Source of the DNA: Brachybacterium halotolerans
GTDB taxonomy: Bacteria > Actinomycetota > Actinomycetes > Actinomycetales > Dermabacteraceae
Reading direction: 5' to 3'
Assembly: GCF_016623465.1 (NCBI RefSeq)
Contig: NZ_JAEDAJ010000003.1
Location: 115,820 to 179,819 of the forward strand
Length of the DNA stretch: 64,000 nucleotides
In this document: positions 43,687 to 52,479 of the stretch, piece by piece
Numbering within the stretch: the first letter of the stretch is position 1
Layout of the letters: every line of letters starts with the position of its first letter
The notes under the pieces: generated by a model
The model's database searches: none
What the model was told of the DNA's origin: nothing
Seen by the model: the letters and a program-made list of their open reading frames with translations, nothing else
Made by a program: the position numbers and the translations under genes

Positions 43687-45885
43687 ATGGACGAGGAAGA
43701 CCGGAGCGCGGCGACCGCGCGGGCACCGAGGAGCAGCGGGATGACCACCGCCTCCTCGGCCTCGGTCGCGGTCGACGGTCGGGTGCTCCTGCATCCCCGT
43801 CCTGTCGCCTCTGCCGATGTCCTCTCAGCCGGTGCTCCGTCGGCCGCCGACGCGGCCTCCCCCACCCGTGACGAGCCCCTCGACCTCGGCGCCGTCGCCG
43901 ACGCGCTCGGCCGGGTCGCGCTCTCGACCGACGCGTCCTTCACGGGCACCGGATCCGGCCTCGATGCCGCAGCGCTCTCGCAGGTCCTCTCCGTGATCGA
44001 CCGCGCGCACTCGGCGCTCTCCGCGCTCGAGATGCGGACCATGACCGCACTCGACACCGCCGTGCGCGGTCAGGACATCGCCGAGGGCGCGCCCGCCCGT
44101 GACCAGGGCCGCCGCACCGCCGACGAGGTCCGGATGGCATCGCGCATCTCCCCCGCCCTGGCCTCCCGCCGGCTGCGCGCCGGAGAGCGCCTGGTTCGGG
44201 AGATGCCGCGCATGTTCGAGGCCCTCGCGACCGGTGCGATCACCTCCGAGTCCGCCTACGCGATCGGCCGTGCGGCCGGTCCGGTCCAGCCGGATCTCCG
44301 CTCCGAGGTCGACGAGGTCCTTGACCAGCACCTGCCTGACCTCGAGGGCGCGAACACCTCGCGCTGGTCCCGGGAGGTCGATGCGCTCGCACAGACCCTC
44401 GATCCGCAGCGCGCTCCGCGCCGCCGCCGTCGCGCCGAGCAGGAGCGATCCGTGACCGTGCGCGCCGGAGCGCACGGGATGGGCACCGTGACGGCGCATC
44501 TCTCGGGACTCGACTGCCAGGCGATCCGTCGGCGGCTCTCGCTCGAGGCGGAGAAGATGCGCGCCGCCGGCGATGACCGCACGCACGGCCAGCTCATGGC
44601 CGATCTGCTCTCCGACACGATCCTGGGCCGCCACGGCACCGTGGATCCGGTGGCGCTGCAGATCGGCGTCGTCATCTCCGAGCGCGCCCTCTTCTCCCCC
44701 GCGCACGGCGAGCCCGCCATGATCGAGGGCTACGGAGTGATCGACGCCGGCCAGGTGCGCGACCACGTGCTCGGCCAGGACATCGATACCCGACGCGAGC
44801 GGGCGCATCACTCCCTGCTCGGCGAGCCGCCGCAGGCTGAGCCCGAGCAGCCGACCCTCGACGAGGACCTCCCACTGCCGGACGCCATCGCGGACCTCAC
44901 GGACCTCGAGGCGCCCGCGCAGCGCCGCACGCAGCAGGTCGACGCGATCACGGTGCACCTGCGCGCGGCGCGGGGCGTCCCGCCCGCGGAGGATCTGCGG
45001 GCCCAGGACCCGCCGGGATCGAGCTCGTCGACGACGTCGCCGTCGAACGACCGCCCCTCCCCCTCCGACGCTCCGCATCCGGACGCGGGCCGCTCCGGCA
45101 CCGACGCCGCCGGGCTCAGCCCCGGCGAGCGGTACCGGCGCGCGCTCCAGGTGCTGGAGGCCGAGGAGGGGATGGCCGATGAGCTGCGCCGCCTGTACAC
45201 GCACCCCAGCACCGGCGAGCTGGTGGCGATGGAGTCGCGCTCACGCGCCTTCCCACAGGGTCTCGCTCGCTACATGCGCATCCGCGAGATCCTCTGCGGC
45301 GGGCCGTACTGCGACGCCTCGATCCGGCATGCGGACCACATCCGCCCCCACGCCGAGGGCGGGCTGACCAGCGCGCTCAACGGGCAGGCTCTGTGCGCGC
45401 ACTGCAACCTCACCAAGGAGACGCTGGGCAGCGCCGAGCATGTCCCCGCCGAGGACGGCAGCCACCGCGTCACCTGGACCTCGCGCCTCGGCGCCACGGC
45501 GACCGTGACGCCCGGCTCCCAGACCGGGCTTCCGATGTCGCGGACCGCGGCGCAGGCGCACGCGCTGGACGCGGATCCCCGACCCTGGTTCGATCGTGTC
45601 GCGGTCGACGGCCATACCCGCGGGAAAGGCCGCTCCCACCTGCGCCTTCTCATCGAGGAGCCCGAGCTCGAGCCCGTCGAGGGCCTCATCGCGTGCGATC
45701 CCTGCGCAGGGCGCTCCTCCTCCGACGAGGCCCGCATGCACCAGGCGGCGATGGACGCCTTCGGCCCGGCCTTCTCCGGCTGCGATGACGACTGGGACGA
45801 GCTCGACATCCTCGATGAGCTCGACCGGCTCGACGCTCTCGGCCGGCCCGACGACGACCTGGGAAGCCTCCGCTCGTCGGCGTGA
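43687..45885 (+). CDS. DUF222 (13E12-repeat family) protein with HNH endonuclease domain
   Basis: A 732-aa protein of the actinobacterial REP13E12 family. An N-terminal low-complexity region is followed by the helical DUF222 domain (about 40-330), a disordered Ser/Pro/Asp-rich linker (about 435-485) and a C-terminal HNH nuclease. The nuclease has ADHIRPHAEGG and NGQALCAHCN, with CGGPYC upstream forming the other half of the zinc site. The tail is strongly acidic (DDDWDELDILDELDRLDALG). The ATG at 43687 is chosen because GAGGAG lies 9 bases before it; an earlier in-frame ATG at 43615 falls inside the CRP-like operator. Family function is unknown; copies are often multiple and variable between strains, suggesting a selfish or defence-related nuclease. 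Confidence 0.88.
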   Translation: MDEEDRSAATARAPRSSGMTTASSASVAVDGRVLLHPRPVASADVLSAGAPSAADAASPTRDEPLDLGAVADALGRVALSTDASFTGTGSGLDAAALSQVLSVIDRAHSALSALEMRTMTALDTAVRGQDIAEGAPARDQGRRTADEVRMASRISPALASRRLRAGERLVREMPRMFEALATGAITSESAYAIGRAAGPVQPDLRSEVDEVLDQHLPDLEGANTSRWSREVDALAQTLDPQRAPRRRRRAEQERSVTVRAGAHGMGTVTAHLSGLDCQAIRRRLSLEAEKMRAAGDDRTHGQLMADLLSDTILGRHGTVDPVALQIGVVISERALFSPAHGEPAMIEGYGVIDAGQVRDHVLGQDIDTRRERAHHSLLGEPPQAEPEQPTLDEDLPLPDAIADLTDLEAPAQRRTQQVDAITVHLRAARGVPPAEDLRAQDPPGSSSSTTSPSNDRPSPSDAPHPDAGRSGTDAAGLSPGERYRRALQVLEAEEGMADELRRLYTHPSTGELVAMESRSRAFPQGLARYMRIREILCGGPYCDASIRHADHIRPHAEGGLTSALNGQALCAHCNLTKETLGSAEHVPAEDGSHRVTWTSRLGATATVTPGSQTGLPMSRTAAQAHALDADPRPWFDRVAVDGHTRGKGRSHLRLLIEEPELEPVEGLIACDPCAGRSSSDEARMHQAAMDAFGPAFSGCDDDWDELDILDELDRLDALGRPDDDLGSLRSSA

Positions 45886-46018
45886 GCGCCCAGCAGTGGG
45901 CTCCAGAACCAGCACGTCAGTCCGACGGCGCGACGCCGACTGAACGACGCGACGCCGACAGAGGAACAGGGCCTGCTCCCGCCCCGCGTCCCAGTCCCAG
46001 TCCCACCCCGAGGACCGG

Positions 46019-46735
46019 TCACCCCGCGGCAGCGACCTCCACGACCCGATCGCCCTCGGGCCAGTCGCGGACCTCGGTGCCCTCGGGCGCGAGGTTCGTG
46101 GACTGGGCGATGAAGATCGTCCTCCCCTGCGGGCTGACGACGTTGTCATGCACCGGAAGCGCGAGCACCGGACGCACCGCACGCAGGAAATCGATGGTCT
46201 CCTGCATCTTCGACCAGGGGGCGACCACGCCGAAGGCGAGCACATCGATGCCTGCGAACTCCGGCACCACCTCGAGGGAATCACCGGTCACGCCGAGCCG
46301 CGGCTCGCCCGGGGCGGAGATGACGAGGCCCGAGTTACCGACCCGGGGGATGTCCGGGTGGATGATCGCGTGCTCACCGCCGACGGCCCCCACCTCGACC
46401 TCGCCGACCGTCTCCACGGCCCCGGCGGGCAGTTCGAGGAGCTGATCCGCACCGAGCGCGCCCTCGAACGCGCCTCCCGGCAGCTCCCGCTCCCCGCGCA
46501 GCCCCGCCGCGGTCTGCGGCTCCGCCAGCACGCGCGCCTCGGGCGAGGCCTCGAGCACGCGCGCGAGCAGCGCGGGAGCGACGTGGTCGGCGTGCTGGTG
46601 GGTGATGGCGACCGCGTCGTACGGCCCCGCGGCCAGCACCGCGTCCGGATCGCTGAACGAACCGGGGTCCACGAGCAGACGCAGGCCCCCGGTCTCGACC
46701 GCGAGGCAGGAATGTCCCAGGTGACGGATCTTCAT
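46019..46735 (-). CDS. MBL-fold metallo-hydrolase
   Basis: A 238-aa metallo-beta-lactamase-fold protein of the UlaG/YtnP-like single-domain group. The metal motif HxHxDH is seen as THQHADHV (about 47-54), with GVTGDS and a later VHDN supplying further ligands. [14 protein letters not shown] is the family N-terminus. The start at 46735 gives 6 bases from GGAG to the ATG; a methionine one codon upstream (46738) is too close to that site. The substrate is unknown. It is convergent with the HNH gene and divergent from purS. Confidence 0.88.
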   Translation of the reverse strand: MKIRHLGHSCLAVETGGLRLLVDPGSFSDPDAVLAAGPYDAVAITHQHADHVAPALLARVLEASPEARVLAEPQTAAGLRGERELPGGAFEGALGADQLLELPAGAVETVGEVEVGAVGGEHAIIHPDIPRVGNSGLVISAPGEPRLGVTGDSLEVVPEFAGIDVLAFGVVAPWSKMQETIDFLRAVRPVLALPVHDNVVSPQGRTIFIAQSTNLAPEGTEVRDWPEGDRVVEVAAAG

Positions 46736-46803
46736 CATGTGCTCCTTCGGCGTTCTGGCGGACGCCCCGCGGACACCATGCGCGTCCGCGGCCCGTGCGC
46801 CTC

Positions 46804-46809
46804 TAGGAT
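46804..46809 (+). promoter_or_regulatory. Candidate -10 of purS-purQ
   Basis: TAGGAT fits TANNNT and would start a transcript near 46816, leaving a leader of about 75 nt before the purS ATG. Confidence 0.45.
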
Positions 46810-46892
46810 GAAGGCTCGCACACCGCCGCGCGGGCGCGCACGTGCGCGCTCTCGCTGGTCCGCCGGAGCCCGCCACCCCGACAGGAGAACCC

Positions 46893-47150
46893 ATGCCACG
46901 CGTCGTGGTCCACGTCATGCCGAAGCCCGAGATCCTGGACCCGCAGGGCAAGGCGGTCGCCGCCGCCCTCCCCCGGCTGGGCTTCGAGGGGATCGCCTCC
47001 GTGCGACAGGGCAAGCGCTTCGAGCTCGAGCTCGAGGGGCCGGCCGACGAGGCCGCGCTCGCGCGGGTCCGCGAAGCCGCCGAGACGCTGCTGTCGAACC
47101 CCGTCATCGAGGACGTCGTCGCCGTCGAGACCGTCGAGGAGCAGGCCTGA
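46893..47150 (+). CDS. purS: Phosphoribosylformylglycinamidine synthase subunit PurS
   Basis: An 85-aa PurS that bridges PurQ and PurL in the three-part FGAM synthase. [19 protein letters not shown] and [10 protein letters not shown] are conserved. AGGAG lies about 6 bases before the ATG. It overlaps purQ by one base (TGATG). Confidence 0.96.
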   Translation: MPRVVVHVMPKPEILDPQGKAVAAALPRLGFEGIASVRQGKRFELELEGPADEAALARVREAAETLLSNPVIEDVVAVETVEEQA

Positions 47151-47875
47151 TGCGCATCGGCGTCGTCACCTTCCCGGGCACCCTGGACGACCGCGACGCG
47201 CTGCGGGCGATCGCGCAGGTGGGCGGCGAGCCCGTCGCCCTCTGGCACGGCGAGGACTCCCTGCGGGACGTCGACGCGGTGGTCCTGCCCGGGGGCTTCT
47301 CCTACGGCGACTACCTGCGCGCGGGCGCCATCAGCCGCTTCGCCCCGGTCATGGAGCGCGTGGTCGACGCCGCGAACGGCGGCATGCCGGTCCTCGGCAT
47401 CTGCAACGGCTTCCAGATCCTCTGCGAGACGCACCTGCTGCCCGGCTCGATGATCAAGAACGCCCACCGCGCCTTCATCTGCCGCGACCAGCCGCTGCGC
47501 GTGGAGAGCACGGCGAGCGCGTGGACCTCGGAGTTCGCCGAGGGCGAGGTCATCCGCATCCCGCTGAAGAACCAGGACGGCCAGTACGTGGCCGACGAGC
47601 GCACCCTCGCCCAGCTCGAGGAGGAGGGCCGCGTGGTCTTCCGCTACGTCGCCGGCGCCACCCACGGGCCCGAGGGCTTCGAGGAGAACCCCAACGGCTC
47701 GCGGCACGACATCGCCGGGGTCCGCAACGAGCGCGGGAACGTCGTCGGCCTCATGCCGCATCCCGAGCACGCCGTCGAACCCGGCTTCGGGCCCGACGAG
47801 CCCGGCCGCGGCACCCGCACCGGGACCGACGGCCGTCGCTTCTTCACCTCGGTGCTGGGGTCGCTGGTCGCCTGA
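47150..47875 (+). CDS. purQ: Phosphoribosylformylglycinamidine synthase subunit PurQ
   Basis: A 241-aa class I glutamine amidotransferase delivering ammonia to PurL. The nucleophile is the Cys in [10 protein letters not shown], and [10 protein letters not shown] supplies the catalytic His and Glu. [16 protein letters not shown] is typical. A strong hairpin ends the transcript, so purL, 10.5 kb away, needs its own promoter. Confidence 0.97.
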   Translation: MRIGVVTFPGTLDDRDALRAIAQVGGEPVALWHGEDSLRDVDAVVLPGGFSYGDYLRAGAISRFAPVMERVVDAANGGMPVLGICNGFQILCETHLLPGSMIKNAHRAFICRDQPLRVESTASAWTSEFAEGEVIRIPLKNQDGQYVADERTLAQLEEEGRVVFRYVAGATHGPEGFEENPNGSRHDIAGVRNERGNVVGLMPHPEHAVEPGFGPDEPGRGTRTGTDGRRFFTSVLGSLVA

Positions 47876-47920
47876 GCGCACGAGTGCCGCCGCGACCGCC
47901 TGCGTGAGGTCGCGAGCGAG

Positions 47921-47960
47921 GAAGGGCGCCGAAGGATCCCACGATCCGTCGGCGCCCTTC
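47921..47960. terminator. Bidirectional terminator after purQ
   Basis: An 18-bp stem with one mismatch (47921-47938 with 47943-47960) and a CCAC loop, followed by TGTCTCTCCC. It lies between purQ and the convergent winged-helix gene. Confidence 0.85.
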
Positions 47961-47993
47961 TGTCTCTCCCTGACTCCCCCGGCTCTCCCCGGT

Positions 47994-48311
47994 TCACTCC
48001 CCGGGCGACCCCGCGATCGCCCGCAGGTTCGCCAGGTGATCGCGCCAGCGACGCAGCCCGTCCTTGGTGAGCGAGAGGGTGGTGCGCGGGCGCTTGCCCA
48101 CGAATCCCTTCGCGGCCTTCACGAATCCTGAACCCTCGAGCTCGGCGATCTGCTTGGAGAGCACGGAGTCGCTGACCTGCAGCTCGTCGCGCAGCTCGCC
48201 GAAGGCGATGGACTCGACGGAGGCGAGCGCCGCGACGATCGAGAACCGCACCGGGTGCGCGAGCTCGGACTCGAGGCGGAAGCGGGGGTGGTCCTTCGCG
48301 GTCGCGCTCAT
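47994..48311 (-). CDS. Winged-helix transcriptional regulator (MarR/HTH_27-like)
   Basis: A 105-aa one-domain regulator. HPVRFSIVAALASVESIAFGEL leads into the recognition helix region QVSDSVLSKQIAELEGSGFV, and the wing KGFVGKRPRTTLSLTKDG follows. It lacks a sensor domain and cysteine ligands. Its ATG overlaps the stop of the upstream membrane protein gene (ATGA), so the two are one operon. It probably binds the direct repeats in their shared promoter (48923-48953). Confidence 0.85.
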   Translation of the reverse strand: MSATAKDHPRFRLESELAHPVRFSIVAALASVESIAFGELRDELQVSDSVLSKQIAELEGSGFVKAAKGFVGKRPRTTLSLTKDGLRRWRDHLANLRAIAGSPGE

Positions 48312-48829
48312 CGCGCCTGCACCTCCCCGCGCCCGGCTCCCTGACGGCTCCGCGCCTTCAGGGCCGCCGCCTCACCGGTGACGGCGACGACGAACAGGAC
48401 GAAGAACAGAGGGGCGATGACGAAGGCGAGCGTCGTGGTCGCGAGGAACATCCCGGCGATCCAGAGCACGCCCCAGACCGCCATCAGCGCGATCCAGCGA
48501 CGGCCGAGCCCGCGGCGCCAGCGGTCGCGGAAGATCCACAGCGGGACCATCGCGACGCCCACCCAGACCAGGGAGAACACGAGCACGAGCAGGTTCGGGG
48601 CGACGTCGGCCGACTCGGGCACGAGGGCCGCCAGGTGCAGGCCGATCACCGCGAAGGCGCCGATCACGCACAGCATGCCGAAGGTGATGAAGGCCGCCGG
48701 GATCGTGGCCGGGAGGGTGCGGGAGCGCCCCTCGACCTCGGCGAGGAGCCGACGGGCCTGGTGGTCGTCGGGCGCGCCCGGCGCGCCGCTCGGGACGGTG
48801 TCCGGGTTCCTGTCGTTCGTGGTGCTCAT
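48308..48829 (-). CDS. Four-helix membrane protein of unknown function
   Basis: A 173-aa inner-membrane protein. A cytoplasmic N-terminus (1-42) is followed by four hydrophobic segments (about 43-66, 78-99, 111-130 and 133-155) separated by short charged loops (RDRWRRGLGRRW), and a basic tail. No family was recognised. It is first in a two-gene operon with the winged-helix regulator, an arrangement seen for small stress or permeability modules, but nothing in the sequence assigns a function. Confidence 0.75.
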   Translation of the reverse strand: MSTTNDRNPDTVPSGAPGAPDDHQARRLLAEVEGRSRTLPATIPAAFITFGMLCVIGAFAVIGLHLAALVPESADVAPNLLVLVFSLVWVGVAMVPLWIFRDRWRRGLGRRWIALMAVWGVLWIAGMFLATTTLAFVIAPLFFVLFVVAVTGEAAALKARSRQGAGRGEVQAR

Positions 48830-48916
48830 GGCTGGTTCCTCTCGTCTCGGTCCTCCCGCGCCCTGGGTCGGAGCTGCGGCGTCATCGTTCGGGATCTCTC
48901 GACCACCGATGCGTAC

Positions 48917-48953
48917 ATCACATCAAGTACTTTCCATTTCGTCAAGTATTTTC
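48917..48953 (-). promoter_or_regulatory. Promoter with overlapping direct repeats for the membrane protein-regulator operon
   Basis: On the minus strand TTGACG (48940-48945), a 17-bp spacer and TGTGAT (48917-48922) form a promoter. On the plus strand TCAAGTACTTTC (48923-48934) and TCAAGTATTTTC (48942-48953) are direct repeats 19 bp apart that cover the spacer and -35; the first contains the palindrome AAGTACTT. This is a probable repressor site. Confidence 0.6.
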
Positions 48954-49016
48954 TCGCGGACACTTCATCGGTGAGCGCCGTCCCAGGTCCCCACCGGGCT
49001 CCCGGGACGCGGCCCG

Positions 49017-49028
49017 TACGATGACCCG
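49017..49028 (+). promoter_or_regulatory. Leaderless-type -10 element of the nucleoside hydrolase
   Basis: TACGAT (49017-49022) lies 6 bases before the GTG at 49029. No ribosome-binding site is present. Confidence 0.55.
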
Positions 49029-49991
49029 GTGACCTCCCCTCGCATCCCGCTCCTGCTCGACTGCGACACCGGCATCGACGACGCCATCGCCCTGACGTAC
49101 CTGGCCAGCAGGCCGGAGGTCGAGTTCGCGGGCATCGTCTCGACGGCGGGGAACGTGACCACGGAGCACGTGCTGGGCAACAATCTCGCGCTCGCCGACA
49201 TGCTCGGGCTCGACGTCCCGATCGCGCGTGGGGCGGACGCCCCGCTCGCCCAGGAGCTGATGACGGCCGAGGACACCCACGGTCCCACCGGCATGGGCCA
49301 CGCGCAGCTGCCCGCGACGACCCGCACGTCCGATCCCCGCAGCGGGGCGCAGCTCTGGGTCGACGCCGCTCGCGCGCATCCCGGTGAGCTCGTCGGCCTG
49401 GTCCTCGGCCCGCACACGAACCTCGCGCTCGCCCTGGAGATCGAGCCCGAGCTGCCGCGCCTGCTCTCGCGACTGCACATCATGGGCGGCGCGATCAACC
49501 ACCGCGGCAACACCCTGCCCACCACCGAGTGGAACGTCGCCGTGGATCCCGAGGCCGCCCAGCGCGTGCTCGCTGCCTTCGCTTCGACGCCGCGGAGACC
49601 GGTCCTCGCGCCCCTCGACGCGACCGAGTCGGTGCGCTTCACACAGGAGACGCTCGACGCCCTGCGGGCGATCTCCGACCACCCGGTGATCACGGCTCTC
49701 GCAGAGGCCCTGCGCTGGTACTTCGAGTTCCATGAGGCCGACGGCTTCGGCTGGATGGCGCACGTGCACGATCCGCTGGTCGCGGCGCACGCCCTCGTGC
49801 CGGAGCTCGCGCAGACCACTCCGCTCGCCGTCGACGTCGAGCTCGAGGGCACGCTGACCCGGGGGCAGACCGTCGGCGACTGGCTGGGCCGCTGGAACAG
49901 GGAGCCGAACGTCGATGTGATGACCGAGGTCGACGCGGACTGCTTCGTCGCGCACCTGCTGGCGGTGCTCCGGGCGCGCTTCGGCGCCTGA
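49029..49991 (+). CDS. Inosine/uridine-preferring nucleoside hydrolase
   Basis: A 320-aa enzyme of the IunH family that hydrolyses ribonucleosides to base and ribose. The calcium-binding signature DCDTGIDDAIAL (about 11-22) is intact. VLGPHTNLALAL, MGGAINHRGNT and EWNVAVDPEAA supply ribose and metal contacts, and HVHDPLVAA contains the late Asp ligand. The GTG start coincides with the conserved N-terminus. Its place among purine biosynthesis genes suggests salvage, and the ribose released could feed the ribokinase at 63.3 kb, though the two are not linked. Confidence 0.92.
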   Translation: MTSPRIPLLLDCDTGIDDAIALTYLASRPEVEFAGIVSTAGNVTTEHVLGNNLALADMLGLDVPIARGADAPLAQELMTAEDTHGPTGMGHAQLPATTRTSDPRSGAQLWVDAARAHPGELVGLVLGPHTNLALALEIEPELPRLLSRLHIMGGAINHRGNTLPTTEWNVAVDPEAAQRVLAAFASTPRRPVLAPLDATESVRFTQETLDALRAISDHPVITALAEALRWYFEFHEADGFGWMAHVHDPLVAAHALVPELAQTTPLAVDVELEGTLTRGQTVGDWLGRWNREPNVDVMTEVDADCFVAHLLAVLRARFGA

Positions 49992-50077
49992 ACCGCGCGG
50001 ATGCTCCCCGCGCTCGGACCAGCCGCGCCCGGATCAGCCGTGCTCCGATCAGGCGCGCCGGCTCTCCCGCGCCTCGA

Positions 50078-51358
50078 TCAGCCGCGGGTGGCCTGCAGCA
50101 CGGTGAAGCGCCGGTCCCGGGCGCGCTGGCGGACGAGGCCGACGCGACGCTCGACCTCGCTGCGGTAGCGCAGATGGGAGTTGTGGACGAACCACAGCTC
50201 GCCACCGGGGCGCAGCACGCGGGCGACCGCGTCGAGAAGTCCGTGCACGAGCGTCGCGTCCACGGCGGTGCCGTCGTGGAACGGCGGGTTCAGCAGCACG
50301 AGGTCCGCGCTGCCCGGCGCCTGCGCCGCGAGCGATGACTCCCAGAGCACGCGTACGCCGGGTCCTGCAGCCGCGTCCGCATCCGCATCCGCATCCGCAT
50401 CCGCATCCGCATCCAGCGTCGCACGGGTCGAGGCGACCGCGTCGAGGTCGTCGTCGGTCGCGAGCACTCGCGCCTCGGGGAACGCGCGCCGCAGGTAGAC
50501 GCTCATCAGTCCATTGCCGCAGCCCAGGTCGACGGCGGCCAGGGAGTCGGTGCCCGCGACGCCCGGCGCGTCTGCCGTGCCCGGAGCGCCCGGCGCATCC
50601 GGTCCGTCCGCCGCGTCCGCCACCCTGGGGACCTCACCCGCGACCACCGCGCGGTCGAGGGCCTCGAGCAGCAGCAGGCTGCCCGCATCGGCCGACGCTC
50701 CGCCGAACACGCCTCCGACGCCGCGCAGCGGGACCCGTACCTGCTCGCCGCGGATGCGGATGTCGGCGCCGCCCTCGAGGACGGGCGCCGACCGGTCCTC
50801 AGCGCGCGGACCGCGGCCGACCAGCGCCCGGGACTTGCCGATGCCGCGAGTCGCGTGGACCTCGTCGAACGCGCCGGCCAGGACCTCGTTCTGGGTGCGT
50901 GTCATGTGCTTGACGCGGCCTCCCGCGACGAGAGCGGGAACGCCGGCGCGGGCGAGGGCGTGCGCCCGGTGGTCCAGGGCGGCGAGCGCTTTGGGCAGGC
51001 GCGCCAGGGCGACCTGCGGGGCGCTTCCCTCGAGCAGTCCGCCGAGGTCCTGGGGCGTCCCGTCGAGTCCCGCGATCACGAGCCGCCCCTCCCGGCGCGC
51101 CGCCGGGTGCGACTCGGCGAGCGCGAGCGCCCGCTGCGCGGAGGCCTCGTGCACGCGGACCCGGAAGGCTCCGCCCGCGACCTCCTCCAGGGCGGCGGAT
51201 GTCAGGGCACCCGTCGCGTCGTCCAGGACCACCAGGTCGCCGCGGTCCAGCGGCCCCAGCTCCGCCCGGGCGCTCTCGAGGATGACGCGATCGGTCTGAT
51301 CTGCACGGTCGTCGCCGGGAGCGGACGGGGCAGAGGGTGCGGGGGACGTGGAGTCCAT
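50078..51358 (-). CDS. Class I SAM methyltransferase, RsmC/RlmG-like
   Basis: A 426-aa rRNA guanine-N2 methyltransferase-like protein. The N-terminal half is a degenerate methyltransferase-like domain (about 20-190). The C-terminal half has motif I AVDLGCGNGLM, and LVLLNPPFH carries the catalytic NPPF motif for base amino-group methylation. Between motif I and NPPF a run of Asp-Ala dipeptides (seven hexamer units) and an Ala/Pro/Gly patch break the homology. The target could be 16S or 23S rRNA; this is not decidable here. The ATG at 51358 has CAGACT 6 bases upstream. Confidence 0.87.
   Translation of the reverse strand: MDSTSPAPSAPSAPGDDRADQTDRVILESARAELGPLDRGDLVVLDDATGALTSAALEEVAGGAFRVRVHEASAQRALALAESHPAARREGRLVIAGLDGTPQDLGGLLEGSAPQVALARLPKALAALDHRAHALARAGVPALVAGGRVKHMTRTQNEVLAGAFDEVHATRGIGKSRALVGRGPRAEDRSAPVLEGGADIRIRGEQVRVPLRGVGGVFGGASADAGSLLLLEALDRAVVAGEVPRVADAADGPDAPGAPGTADAPGVAGTDSLAAVDLGCGNGLMSVYLRRAFPEARVLATDDDLDAVASTRATLDADADADADADADAAAGPGVRVLWESSLAAQAPGSADLVLLNPPFHDGTAVDATLVHGLLDAVARVLRPGGELWFVHNSHLRYRSEVERRVGLVRQRARDRRFTVLQATRG
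50373..50414. repeat. Hexanucleotide microsatellite in the methyltransferase gene
   Basis: One GCGTCC and six GCATCC units run head to tail (50373-50414). On the coding strand they give alternating Asp-Ala. Unit gain or loss keeps the frame. Confidence 0.9.
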
Positions 51359-51370
51359 CCGGTCAGTCTG
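51359..51370 (-). promoter_or_regulatory. Leaderless-type -10 element of the methyltransferase
   Basis: CAGACT on the minus strand (51365-51370) lies 6 bases before the ATG at 51358. Confidence 0.45.
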
Positions 51371-51432
51371 TCGCCTCTGTGGACCCGGGTCCACTCCCGC
51401 GGCCCGGCCGCGGGCGGGAGGTGCTCAGGCAC

Positions 51433-52479
51433 TCATCCGCGGTCGGCCGGACTCACCTCGAGGGTGAAGTGCCGACGGGCGGGCTTCCCGCTGCGCGCCG
51501 ACTTCCAGCCCACGCAGCGGGTGGTGCCGTCCTCGTCGTCCTCGTAGCGCACGAGCACGGTGCCGGGCAGTGTCACGGGCGCCTCGAAGCGCACGTCCCA
51601 CTGTAGGGGCCGTGTGAGGTCGGGACGCGTCTCGGTGAAGGCGCGCGAGGCGGTGAACATCCCGTGGGCGATCGCGCGGGGGAACCCGAAGGCGCGTGCC
51701 GAGAGCGCGGACATGTGGATCGGGTTCGCATCGCCCGAGACCTCCGCGTAGCGGCGTCCCGTCCCCGCATCGAGGTGCCAGCGCCCCGTCGGGGTCGGCG
51801 GCACGAAGTCGCGGCGCGAGCGGCCGGAGGATCCGTCTCCCGATCCCGACCGGCTCCCCGATCCCGACGCGCCGCCGTGACCGGATCCCTCACCGGGACC
51901 CGAGCCCCCGCCCTTGGCCAGATACGTCGAGACGTCGGTCGCGACGATCTCGCCGTCCGCGGAGTGGAACGTCGTCACCGCCTCGAAGGTCAGACCCCGG
52001 CGGTGGGGCCGCAGATCGCGAGTGCGGCACTCGACGTCCACGAGCTCCCCGACCCGCACCGGCCGATGCTGCAGCAGGCGGTTCTCGGTGTGCACGAGCC
52101 CGAGCAGACCGACGGGGAAGTCCGAGCGGGCCATCAGCGAGAGGCTCACCGGGAAAGCGAGCACGTGCAGCACGCCCGGGTGGACGAGGTCGGTCGCCGC
52201 ACCGCCCATCAGGTGGTCGAAGGCCGCGGCCCGCGCCGGGTCGATCCGCACACGGCGCACGCGGTGGGCGACCTCGGGCAGCTCGCGCGAGCGCCGAGCG
52301 CCCGGCCGACGGCTGAGCGCCGCCGCGTAGACGGCGGGGAAGGACGGGACGTCGGCGAGGTCCCGGATGCGCTCCCCCTGCTGCAGAGCGTCCTTCCCCT
52401 CCCGCGCGGTGCTTTCCGTGCTCTTCGAGCCGCCCGTGCTCTTCGAGCTGCCCGTGTTCCTCGTGTCGTGCGTGCTCAT
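51433..52479 (-). CDS. MaoC-like double-hotdog (R)-enoyl hydratase/dehydratase (HtdX-like)
   Basis: A 348-aa protein with two hotdog halves. The N-terminal half (about 45-188) lacks the catalytic motif. The C-terminal half (about 224-345) has the hydratase-2 motif YAEVSGDANPIH with Asp250 and His255, then GFPRAIAHGMF. The halves are joined by an unusual 34-residue Gly/Ser linker (about 190-223). It resembles mycobacterial HtdX and eukaryotic hydratase 2, which act on (R)-3-hydroxyacyl thioesters. The ATG overlaps the fabG4 stop (ATGA), so it is co-translated with the matching reductase. Confidence 0.88.
   Translation of the reverse strand: MSTHDTRNTGSSKSTGGSKSTESTAREGKDALQQGERIRDLADVPSFPAVYAAALSRRPGARRSRELPEVAHRVRRVRIDPARAAAFDHLMGGAATDLVHPGVLHVLAFPVSLSLMARSDFPVGLLGLVHTENRLLQHRPVRVGELVDVECRTRDLRPHRRGLTFEAVTTFHSADGEIVATDVSTYLAKGGGSGPGEGSGHGGASGSGSRSGSGDGSSGRSRRDFVPPTPTGRWHLDAGTGRRYAEVSGDANPIHMSALSARAFGFPRAIAHGMFTASRAFTETRPDLTRPLQWDVRFEAPVTLPGTVLVRYEDDEDGTTRCVGWKSARSGKPARRHFTLEVSPADRG

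Noticed and set aside
43687-45885. The HNH gene as part of a restriction, toxin-antitoxin or mobile element system
   Set aside because: No methyltransferase, antitoxin, transposase, flanking inverted repeats or target duplication is visible; the protein fits the stand-alone DUF222/13E12 family.
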